Positions 57,966 through 64,000 of a DNA stretch of 64,000 nucleotides are shown one piece after another. Made by a program: the position numbers and the translations under genes. Positions within the stretch are counted from its first letter, which is position 1. Every line of letters begins with the position of its first letter. Below the pieces are notes generated by a model. The model was not told the DNA's origin and made no database searches. It saw only the letters and a program-made list of their open reading frames with translations. The DNA is from Pseudoxanthomonas sp. CF385 (lineage in GTDB: Bacteria; Pseudomonadota; Gammaproteobacteria; Xanthomonadales; Xanthomonadaceae): positions 774,001-838,000 of the forward strand of contig NZ_FNKZ01000001.1 of the NCBI RefSeq assembly GCF_900104255.1, in the 5' to 3' direction.

Positions 57966-58655
57966 ATGACGATGCCCCTGGCGTGGCTGCGCTGGCTGGT
58001 CACGGCGCGGCGCCACCCGTGCGCCTTCCTGCTGATCGTGCAACTGGCAGGCATCCTGCTGTACCCGGTGATGGAAGACACCCAGGCCGGCCGCGCGTTG
58101 TTCGGCGCGTTCGGCATCCTGGTGCTCGCGCTGGCGCTGTGGGTCGTCAACCGTAGCGCGGCGGTGAATTGGATCGCCTGGTCGCTGGCGGTGCCCTCGG
58201 TGCTGCTGTCGGTGTCGGCGGCGCTGTTCGACCTGCCCTCGCTGGGCGTCTACGCCCACCTGCTGGAAAGCGGCCTGTACTTCTATACGGCCGGCAGCCT
58301 GATCGCCTACATGCTGCAGGACCACTCGGTCACCAGCGACGAACTGTTCGCCGCCGGGGCCACGTTCACGCTGCTGGCCTGGGCCTTCGCGTTCGCTTTC
58401 TCGGTCTGCCAGCAGTGGTATCCGGGCAGCTTCACCGCGGCGGTCGATCCGACCTCAGCGCGCAGCTGGATGGAGCTGCTGTTCCTGAGCTTCAGCCTGC
58501 TCTCGGGCGTCGGCTTGAGCGACGTGGTGCCGATCCTGCCGCAGGCGCGCGCGCTGGTGATGCTGGAGCAGTTCGCGGGGGTCATGTACATCGCCGTCGT
58601 CGTGTCGCGGCTGATCGGGCTGACGATGCTGCGTCCGCCCCGCAGGCCGGAGTGA
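57966..58655 (+). CDS. ion-channel-like membrane protein with atypical filter
   Basis: A 229-residue integral protein with about six hydrophobic helices. The C-terminal pair resembles the pore region of two-helix potassium channels: Leu-Leu-Phe-Leu-Ser-Phe-Ser-Leu-Leu before the filter, then Ser180-Gly-Val-Gly-Leu-Ser-Asp186-Val-Val-Pro189. The K+ channel consensus here is Thr-x-Gly-Tyr-Gly-Asp-x-x-Pro. Gly183, Asp186 and Pro189 align, while the Tyr and second Gly are Leu and Ser. Ion selectivity may therefore differ, or the protein may not be a channel. It follows the small membrane protein by 10 bases. Confidence 0.6.
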   Translation: MTMPLAWLRWLVTARRHPCAFLLIVQLAGILLYPVMEDTQAGRALFGAFGILVLALALWVVNRSAAVNWIAWSLAVPSVLLSVSAALFDLPSLGVYAHLLESGLYFYTAGSLIAYMLQDHSVTSDELFAAGATFTLLAWAFAFAFSVCQQWYPGSFTAAVDPTSARSWMELLFLSFSLLSGVGLSDVVPILPQARALVMLEQFAGVMYIAVVVSRLIGLTMLRPPRRPE

Positions 58656-58690
58656 TGCGGGCATCGCCCGTCCGCAGGGCCCATCAACAA

Positions 58691-58714
58691 GAAGGCCGCC
58701 CGAGGGCGGCCTTC
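58691..58714. terminator. bidirectional terminator between the channel-like gene and ppa
   Basis: A 10-bp perfect stem (58691-58700 with 58705-58714) and four-base loop, followed by CTTTTA on the plus strand and preceded by AACAAG on the other side. It lies between two convergent genes. Confidence 0.75.
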
Positions 58715-58743
58715 CTTTTACGCTTGCGGGACGTGCGAGGCGA

Positions 58744-59298
58744 TCAGAACTTGTGCTTCTCGTCTTCCGGCTGGGCGGCCTGGCGGGCGATCGCATCGAC
58801 CAGCACGGCCTTGGCTTCGGCGGCGTTGCCCCAGCCGTCGAGCTTGACCCACTTGCCCTTCTCCAGATCCTTGTAGTGCTCGAAGAAGTGGCCGATGCGC
58901 TCCAGCCAGTGCGGGCTGACCTGGTCGATGTCGCTGATGTGGCTGTAGCCGGCGAACACCTTATCCACCGGCACCGCCAGCAGCTTCTCGTCGCTGCCGG
59001 CTTCGTCGCTCATGCGCAGCACGCCGACCGGGCGGCAGCGGATCACCGAGCCGGGGATCAGCGGCAGCGGCAGCACGACCAGCACGTCGGCCGGATCGCC
59101 ATCGCCGCACAGGGTGTGCGGGACATAGCCGTAGTTGCAGGGGTAGCGCATCGGGGTGGAGAGGATGCGGTCGACGAAGATCGCGCCGCTGGCCTTGTCC
59201 ACCTCGTACTTCACCGGCTCGGCGTCCTTCGGGATCTCGATGATGACGTTGATTTCGTCCGGCGGATTCTTGCCGGCGGTGACCAGATCCAGGCCCAT
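58744..59298 (-). CDS. ppa: inorganic diphosphatase
   Basis: A 184-residue family I soluble pyrophosphatase that hydrolyses PPi to drive biosynthetic reactions. The signature Asp-Gly-Asp-Pro-Ala-Asp-Val-Leu-Val near residue 65 supplies metal-binding Asp residues; Tyr-Gly-Tyr-Val-Pro-His-Thr near 55 and Lys-Tyr-Glu-Val-Asp-Lys near 30 are also typical. The ATG at 59298 gives the usual start (Met-Gly-Leu-Asp); upstream frame to 59406 is not supported. Confidence 0.96.
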   Translation of the reverse strand: MGLDLVTAGKNPPDEINVIIEIPKDAEPVKYEVDKASGAIFVDRILSTPMRYPCNYGYVPHTLCGDGDPADVLVVLPLPLIPGSVIRCRPVGVLRMSDEAGSDEKLLAVPVDKVFAGYSHISDIDQVSPHWLERIGHFFEHYKDLEKGKWVKLDGWGNAAEAKAVLVDAIARQAAQPEDEKHKF

Positions 59299-59438
59299 TG
59301 CGTGCTCCGAGGGGGTGCGGTGAAAGAGGGCCCGCATTTTACGCGCTTGGCTGCTGCGGCGCAGCAGGACCGGCCTCGGCCCTGGCCGGCCGTCGGCGCC
59401 CGGCACGTGATTCAGGCTGTCTTACAGCGTCAGGGCCC

Positions 59439-59444
59439 TAAAAT
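59439..59444 (+). promoter_or_regulatory. -10-like TAAAAT near the lytic transglycosylase start
   Basis: TAAAAT ends nine bases before the ATG at 59454. No convincing -35 is present; CTTACA lies only 12 bases upstream. Confidence 0.3.
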
Positions 59445-59453
59445 CCGCCGCCC

Positions 59454-60239
59454 ATGCACCCCCTCCGACCCGCCGCCGGCCTCCTGCTGACGGTGCTGGC
59501 CTTGGCCAGCACCGACGCGGGCGCGCGCACGGTGTACCGGTGCGTCCAGGGCGGCACGGTCAGTCTGGCCACCGCGCCGGAGCCCGGCTCCAAGTGCACG
59601 GCCAAGGAGATAGACGACAACGCGGTCAGCACGCCGAACCTGTGGGGTTCGATGGGCGTGTTCAGCGGCACGCTCTACGAGCGCGAGCAGGACGGGCAGA
59701 AGGTGTACTCCACCCGCAAGCTGCCGGGGTCCACGCCCTACCTCAAGTTCACCGTGCAGACCCCGCCGGGCGAACCCGCGCATCCGGGCCTGGGCCGGGT
59801 CGGCAAGCCCCGCCTCGACCGCTATCCCTCGGAATTCAAGGCGGCCGCCCGCCAGACCGGCGTGGACGACGCCTGGCTGCGCGCCGTGGCGCACGCAGAA
59901 AGCGATTTCGACGCCAAGGCGGTATCGCCGAAAGGCGCCATGGGCGTGATGCAGCTGATGCCGGACGTGGCCAAGGAGTACGGGGTGGCGGACCCGTTCT
60001 CGTCCGCCGAATCGATCAACGCCGGCGCGCGCCACCTCGGCCTGCTGATGAAGCGCTACAAGGGCGACCTGACCCTGGTCGCTGCGGCCTACAACGCAGG
60101 GATCGGTACCGTGTCGCGCTACGGCGGGGTGCCGCCCTACGCGGAGACGCAGGAGTACGTGTCCAAGGTCACCGCCTTGTACGAGCTCTACCTGCGGGCC
60201 ATGGGTCGCAAGCAGGCGCCGGAACGGCCCGCGCTCTGA
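59454..60239 (+). CDS. lytic transglycosylase (SLT domain), secreted
   Basis: A 261-residue protein with Sec signal peptide (to about residue 24) and a C-terminal SLT domain. The catalytic Glu is in Val-Ala-His-Ala-Glu-Ser-Asp-Phe near residue 148, and Gly-Ala-Met-Gly-Val-Met-Gln-Leu-Met-Pro and Ala-Ala-Tyr-Asn-Ala-Gly complete the fold motifs. The N-terminal half (30-115) contains Tyr-Arg-Cys-Val-Gln-Gly and Lys-Cys, a small disulfide-type region also seen in DUF4124 proteins. It likely trims peptidoglycan for assembly or turnover. Confidence 0.9.
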   Translation: MHPLRPAAGLLLTVLALASTDAGARTVYRCVQGGTVSLATAPEPGSKCTAKEIDDNAVSTPNLWGSMGVFSGTLYEREQDGQKVYSTRKLPGSTPYLKFTVQTPPGEPAHPGLGRVGKPRLDRYPSEFKAAARQTGVDDAWLRAVAHAESDFDAKAVSPKGAMGVMQLMPDVAKEYGVADPFSSAESINAGARHLGLLMKRYKGDLTLVAAAYNAGIGTVSRYGGVPPYAETQEYVSKVTALYELYLRAMGRKQAPERPAL

Positions 60240-60352
60240 ACCGGTTTCCGCGGGGCGTTCAGCCTCGAGGCGGGTCCTTCACTCGGTGTGTGCGTACGTG
60301 CGCCTAGCGTAGCCCCATGGCCGGGGTCGCCCCACTCCCGGAGGAGACCGTC

Positions 60353-60859
60353 ATGAAGCATCGTCGCGTATTCAGCGCTCCCTCGGTCCCGGTCGCCGAA
60401 GCGGCCATGCGGCGCGCCATCGGCGTCGGCATCGATCCGGACCACGCCGCCCTGGTGGGCCGCTCGGAAATCGAAGTCGAGCAGGTTCCCGACAGCGAGA
60501 AAGAGGCCGCCCCCACCGACTTCAAGCCGGCCGCGCTGCGCGGGCTTGTCGGGGGCGCCTTGCTGGGTCTGGTCCTGGGCGTGGCCGCCATGTTCGTCCC
60601 CGCCGTCGGCATCCATGCCGCGGGGGTGGCGGTGTGCGTGGTGATCGGTGCGTGTGTCGGCATGTGGGCGGCGTCTCTGGCGGGATCGGCGGTGCCCAGC
60701 GAGGTGCGCCGCGACTACAGCCAGCAGATCGAGGCGGGACACGTGCTGCTGGTGATCGATGATCCCGATGAGGATCGGCTCGAGCGGGCCTGCGCGGCGG
60801 TGCTGGAGACGGCCGGCGTCTACCGGTTGCAGGTCCTGCCGCACGGGCTGCTGCAGTAG
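60353..60859 (+). CDS. membrane protein of unknown function (168 residues)
   Basis: A strong ribosome site (GGAGGAGA) precedes the ATG at 60353. The N-terminal 60 residues are soluble, followed by two adjacent hydrophobic helices (about 67-108, rich in Gly/Ala) and a C-terminal soluble part with Glu-Ala-Gly-His-Val-Leu-Leu-Val-Ile-Asp-Asp. This layout is like stress-related glycine-zipper or DUF1269-like proteins, but I do not recognise a specific family. Confidence 0.7.
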   Translation: MKHRRVFSAPSVPVAEAAMRRAIGVGIDPDHAALVGRSEIEVEQVPDSEKEAAPTDFKPAALRGLVGGALLGLVLGVAAMFVPAVGIHAAGVAVCVVIGACVGMWAASLAGSAVPSEVRRDYSQQIEAGHVLLVIDDPDEDRLERACAAVLETAGVYRLQVLPHGLLQ

Positions 60860-60908
60860 GTCCGTGCCGGGCCGTATGATCGGCGATTCCCGCAACGAGG
60901 ATTCGCTC

Positions 60909-61361
60909 ATGCGTCATCGGACGATCGGAATCATGTTGGCCTTGTGCGCGGGCGGCGCATGGGCCGGCGATGCTGCCCAATGGGAGAAGTTCGGCGCCGA
61001 GGTGCCCGCCGGCCCGGTGGTGCCGCTCGCGCAGGCACTCGCCGACCCCGCGGCGCACCAGGGCCAATCGCGTGTCTTCAGCGGACGCGTCGTCGATGTC
61101 TGCCAGAAGAAGGGTTGCTGGGTGATGCTGGAGGACGCGGGGCACGGCGCGCGCGTGCTGCTCGGCGACCACGATTTCTACGTGCCCAAGGACGTGCGCG
61201 GTCCGGCCCAGGTCCACGGCGTGCTGTCCAAGGTGACGCTGTCGCCGTCGGCACGCGAACACACCGCGAAGGAAACGTCGCCGGGCGCCGAGGTGCCGAC
61301 GATCGAATACCGCATCGTCGCCGACGGCGTGCAGGTGCAGGCGGACGATCCCGGCGCCTGA
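60909..61361 (+). CDS. DUF4920-family periplasmic protein
   Basis: A 150-residue protein with signal peptide (ends Ala-Trp-Ala-Gly near residue 18). The segment Val-Val-Asp-Val-Cys-Gln-Lys-Lys-Gly-Cys-Trp-Val-Met-Leu near 70 is diagnostic of DUF4920 and could bind a metal or form a disulfide. Function unknown. GAGG precedes the ATG. Confidence 0.8.
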   Translation: MRHRTIGIMLALCAGGAWAGDAAQWEKFGAEVPAGPVVPLAQALADPAAHQGQSRVFSGRVVDVCQKKGCWVMLEDAGHGARVLLGDHDFYVPKDVRGPAQVHGVLSKVTLSPSAREHTAKETSPGAEVPTIEYRIVADGVQVQADDPGA

Positions 61362-61369
61362 GCGCCGGT

Positions 61370-62005
61370 TCAACCGAGCAACTGCTCCGAAGGCACGACG
61401 TGCCGGCCGGGACGTGCGTCCAGGACCGCCTCCAGCAACGCCGCCGCGACGCGTTCCGGCGGCACCACCCGATAGCGGCGCGGCAGCACGGGGCCGAGCG
61501 CACCGAAGATCCGCTGCGCCCATCGCTCGCCCGCACGGTGTTGCGCGCGGTCGCCGCCGAGCAGTCCGGGCCGCAGCAGCGTGAGCGAATCGAATCCCAG
61601 GTTTGCCAGCGCCTGTTCCAGCTCGCCCTTGGTGCGCGAATAGAACACGCGTGACGCCGGGTCCGCGCCCAGAGCCGACACCAGCGCGAAGGCGCGTGCG
61701 CCATGGGCACGCGCGAGGCGTGCGACGGCCAGCGGATAGTCGTGGTCCACGCGATGGAAGGCGGCCCGCGATCCGGCATCGCGGATCGTCGTGCCCAGTG
61801 CGCAGGCCACGGCATCCACGTGCCACCCGTCGGCGTCGCCGGGCAGCGCATCGAAATCCACCACGGGGTTCACGAGTTTCGGGTGGGCGGGAAGCGGCCT
61901 GCGCGTGGGCGCGATCACGCGGGTCACGCGCGGCGACGCGAGCGCGAGGGTCAGGGTGATCTGGCCGATGAGGCCGGTGGCGCCTGCCAGCAGAAGACGG
62001 CTCAT
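61370..62005 (-). CDS. NAD(P)-binding Rossmann-fold oxidoreductase (atypical SDR)
   Basis: A 211-residue protein with a clear nucleotide site Leu-Leu-Ala-Gly-Ala-Thr-Gly-Leu-Ile-Gly near residue 4. The pattern matches NAD(P)H-binding atypical SDR proteins of the YwnB/HIM1-like type (Ala-Leu-Gly-Thr-Thr-Ile near 71, Val-Ser-Ala-Leu-Gly-Ala near 112, Tyr-Ser-Arg-Thr-Lys near 126). Substrate unknown. The start at 62005 is chosen because it begins right at the Rossmann motif. Convergent with the DUF4920 gene. Confidence 0.85.
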   Translation of the reverse strand: MSRLLLAGATGLIGQITLTLALASPRVTRVIAPTRRPLPAHPKLVNPVVDFDALPGDADGWHVDAVACALGTTIRDAGSRAAFHRVDHDYPLAVARLARAHGARAFALVSALGADPASRVFYSRTKGELEQALANLGFDSLTLLRPGLLGGDRAQHRAGERWAQRIFGALGPVLPRRYRVVPPERVAAALLEAVLDARPGRHVVPSEQLLG

Positions 62006-62174
62006 GCGGGGATTCCACGTGTCGGGAGCCGCATCATGCCAAGTCGGACGCATCCGCCACAGACGCTTCGGTTACGCTTCCGTGTCGGCCACGAACCCGG
62101 CGCCCGGAGCGCCACGCCATGCCTGTCGCCTCCGCCACCGCTCCTGCCCTCGAATGGACCCGGGAGCGCGCCCG

Positions 62175-62570
62175 ATGAATCTCCCGCTCCACTACGGCGT
62201 GCTGGGTGCGGTCGAGGCCGGCCTGATCGCCTTCATCATCGGCCTGCTGAGCTTCCTGTTCTGGCATTGGCTCTGCGACCGCCAGCGATGGTCGATCGGG
62301 CATGCGGTGGGATGGGCGTGCGTGACGGCCGTGCTGATCGGTGCGGGCATCGATGCCTGGAACCTGTTCTACCTCGGTATCAGCCGCCTGGAATCGCCGT
62401 TGTATGCGCGGCTCGCCCTGCAAGGCATCCACGATGCCGAATCACTCGGCTCCCGCGTCGTGCTCGAGATCGCCGGCGCCCTGAGCGGCGTCGCCCTTGG
62501 TTGGCAATGGTTCAGCAAAAAATCGCACGACGAAACGTCGCCGAAAAGCGCCGAAAAAACGGACGCGTAA
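62175..62570 (+). CDS. hypothetical membrane protein (131 residues)
   Basis: The product has three hydrophobic segments (about 10-30, 45-65, 90-110) and a charged Lys/Ser/Glu tail. No family is recognised. The ATG at 62175 is the first in-frame Met after a non-coding-looking stretch; no strong ribosome site is present. Confidence 0.6.
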   Translation: MNLPLHYGVLGAVEAGLIAFIIGLLSFLFWHWLCDRQRWSIGHAVGWACVTAVLIGAGIDAWNLFYLGISRLESPLYARLALQGIHDAESLGSRVVLEIAGALSGVALGWQWFSKKSHDETSPKSAEKTDA

Positions 62571-62779
62571 CTTCATTCCTGTTCGACGTCACGCATTCCA
62601 CGAAGTGATGACCGCGTCGTCACCGGTGCCTAACACCGTGCTAACCGATGCGATGTCGCGTGTGGTTAAGCGTGCGTGCACGTTCATATCAATGCGCATT
62701 TTCCGTTCACACGCGCCGCTGCAAGGTGGGGCCGTGCGCAATCGGACGCACTTCTAACGAAGACAGACGGAGCACTGAC

Positions 62780-63154
62780 ATGACGAAGAACACCCGCACC
62801 CCGCTGATCGCCCTGGCCGCCCTGAGCGCTGCGCTGGCCATGCCGCTGGCATTCGCGCAGGAGAAGACGGAGGACGCCGCCACGCAGCAGGCGCAGCAGA
62901 CCGAACCCACCGCCGACCAGGCGACCGGCGCGGCCACGCAGAGCCCGACCCAGAGCACGCAGTCCGCGGCCGATGGCAAGCAGGGCTGGGCTGACGTCGA
63001 CACCAACGGCGACGGCAACATCAGCAAGGAAGAAGCCGCGGCCAACCCGGGCCTGAGCCAGGTCTTCGACCAGGCCGACGCCAATACCGACGGTTCGCTG
63101 ACCGCCGACGAGTACAAGGCGTTCGTCAGCAAGAACTACGGCGAACAGAAGTAA
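62780..63154 (+). CDS. secreted EF-hand domain protein (124 residues)
   Basis: Signal peptide (to about residue 26, Leu-Ala-Phe-Ala-Gln), a Gln/Thr/Ala-rich linker, then two EF-hand loops: Asp-Thr-Asn-Gly-Asp-Gly-Asn-Ile-Ser-Lys-Glu-Glu and Asp-Ala-Asn-Thr-Asp-Gly-Ser-Leu-Thr-Ala-Asp-Glu. Both have the expected ligands at loop positions 1, 3, 5 and 12, so calcium binding is likely. The 209 bases before it (62571-62779) hold no gene. Confidence 0.85.
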   Translation: MTKNTRTPLIALAALSAALAMPLAFAQEKTEDAATQQAQQTEPTADQATGAATQSPTQSTQSAADGKQGWADVDTNGDGNISKEEAAANPGLSQVFDQADANTDGSLTADEYKAFVSKNYGEQK

Positions 63155-63207
63155 GCAACGCCGCATCACCGCGTGACGGCGCGCGACAGCGCGCTACACG
63201 CATCACC

Positions 63208-63237
63208 GGAAAAGGCGGCCGGCGTGCCGCCTTTTCC
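63208..63237 (+). terminator. intrinsic terminator after the first EF-hand gene
   Basis: A 12-bp perfect stem (63208-63219 with 63226-63237), arms ending AAAA and TTTT near the base, with a six-base loop. Confidence 0.75.
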
Positions 63238-63288
63238 GCTTCATGGCCCCGCGTACCGCTGGTAGGCGGGGCGGCACAGGAGGTCCCC

Positions 63289-63606
63289 ATGACGCAGACC
63301 ACATTCCGCTCCACCGGCCTCGCGGTCGCACTCGCGATGATGGCGACCGCCGCGCTTGCGCCCGGTGCGTTGGCCCAGGATGCCTCGCGCGCCGACCAGG
63401 CGCCTTCGAACCCGCCGCACAGCGCGCCGGCACCGTCCGCGCCCAAGCCCTTCGCAGAACTCGATGCAAATGCGGATGGCGCCATCAGCAAGGACGAGGC
63501 CGCCATGGATCCGCCGCTCGCGCAGGCCTTCGGCACCCTCGACACCGATGCCGACGGCCGTCTGACGCCCGAGGAATACGCCGTCTATGCGCAGGGCCAG
63601 TCCTGA
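63289..63606 (+). CDS. secreted EF-hand domain protein (105 residues)
   Basis: Signal peptide (to about 29), a short Pro/Ala linker, then two canonical EF-hand loops (Asp-Ala-Asn-Ala-Asp-Gly-Ala-Ile-Ser-Lys-Asp-Glu and Asp-Thr-Asp-Ala-Asp-Gly-Arg-Leu-Thr-Pro-Glu-Glu). It is a likely duplicate of the preceding gene (same order of parts). AGGAGG precedes the ATG. A Pro-rich lipoprotein gene follows 24 bases later. Confidence 0.85.
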   Translation: MTQTTFRSTGLAVALAMMATAALAPGALAQDASRADQAPSNPPHSAPAPSAPKPFAELDANADGAISKDEAAMDPPLAQAFGTLDTDADGRLTPEEYAVYAQGQS

Positions 63607-63630
63607 TCCTTCCCCCTCTGGAGAACATCC

Positions 63631-63948
63631 ATGAACACCCGTATCCACCGATTGCTCGACAAGCGGCTCCTGCTGCTCGGCACGGCCGTGCTCGGCGCAG
63701 GCCTGCTGACGGCCTGTGGTCCGAAGCCGGAAGACACCCCGGCCGCCGCGGCCCCTGAGCCGGTCGAGACCACGCCGCCGGCCGACGTTGCGCCGCCGGC
63801 CCCGACGCCGACCGATCCGGCGATGCCGACGGATCCGAACGCACCGCCGACCGATCCGAACCTGCCGCCGCCGGCCAACCCGAACGCGCCGGAAACCACG
63901 CCGCCGCCCGCCGACGGCAGCACGACGCAGCCTGCCAGCGGCGGCTGA
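63631..63948 (+). CDS. proline-rich lipoprotein (105 residues)
   Basis: Lipoprotein signal with Leu-Leu-Thr-Ala-Cys (Cys near residue 29) followed almost entirely by Pro/Thr/Ala/Asp repeats such as Asn-Ala-Pro-Pro-Thr-Asp-Pro-Asn. This looks like a flexible envelope tether or linker with no enzymatic domain. The gene is complete, ending at 63948. Confidence 0.75.
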   Translation: MNTRIHRLLDKRLLLLGTAVLGAGLLTACGPKPEDTPAAAAPEPVETTPPADVAPPAPTPTDPAMPTDPNAPPTDPNLPPPANPNAPETTPPPADGSTTQPASGG

Positions 63949-63986
63949 GTCGGCGCGTCGGGCACCTGACGTCCGCAAAGGAATGG

Positions 63987-64000
63987 CCGCCTCCGGGCGG
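63987..64000 (+). terminator. start of a probable terminator cut by the window end
   Basis: GCCGCC followed by TCC and GGGCGG could be a stem, but the 3' part is outside the window. Confidence 0.3.

Overview
This window is about 64 kb of GC-rich chromosome from a gammaproteobacterium. Its gene content and order fit the Xanthomonadaceae/Lysobacteraceae (Xanthomonas, Stenotrophomonas, Pseudoxanthomonas, Lysobacter and relatives), but the sequence alone does not fix the genus. Supporting signs are the order mreB-mreC-mreD-mrdA-rodA-mltB-rlpA-dacC, a pcm-like methyltransferase next to tolC, one ilvC-ilvG-ilvM-ilvA-leuA-leuC-leuD-leuB run, and a 22-bp inverted repeat of the type scattered between genes in this family. 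I see no rRNA, tRNA, CRISPR array, prophage or insertion sequence, so this is core chromosome.

Layout. 1-5.2 kb: 3' end of a secreted protease-like gene, ubiE, an M1 aminopeptidase lipoprotein, an alpha/beta hydrolase and a lipoprotein. 5.2-7.7 kb (minus): a MASE1-GGDEF diguanylate cyclase and a PfkB kinase. 8-17.7 kb: the cell-elongation cluster (mreBCD, PBP2, RodA, MltB, RlpA, a PBP5-type carboxypeptidase). 17.7-26.3 kb: a DMT transporter, a CsgG/HfaB-like lipoprotein-secretion homologue, a DUF493 protein with lipB, glnE, an ELM1-family protein, a nitroreductase, YceI and a small zinc protein. 26.3-33.1 kb: envelope glycolipid genes (glycosyltransferase, O-antigen ligase-like protein, two LpxL-type acyltransferases facing each other, waaA) and a CoA-transferase. 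33.2-40.5 kb: tolC, pcm, and a TetR regulator divergent from an RND efflux pair. 40.5-52 kb: branched-chain amino acid synthesis, with ilvD divergent. 52-64 kb: an orphan PhnD-like binding protein, an S9 peptidase, thiC behind a TPP riboswitch, ppa, a lytic transglycosylase, and small envelope or periplasmic proteins including two EF-hand proteins.

How the parts work together. Genes from 8 to 17.7 kb build and trim side-wall peptidoglycan. The 40.9-52 kb block encodes the whole route from pyruvate or threonine to the keto acids of Ile and Val plus the Leu branch. It appears to be controlled by a leader peptide (37 codons, with a Phe-Leu-Val-Leu-Val-Leu-Ile run) and a strong terminator that competes with an antiterminator pairing. 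ThiC is under TPP control. Several genes have an extended -10-like element only 6-9 bases before their ATG, which suggests leaderless transcripts.

The observations most worth a second look are the ilv leader/attenuator, a REP-like palindromic repeat translated in frame inside the MreC tail, the thiC expression platform with duplicated competitors for one pairing segment, and the channel-like protein with an altered selectivity filter. I did not find a convincing wholly new multi-gene system.
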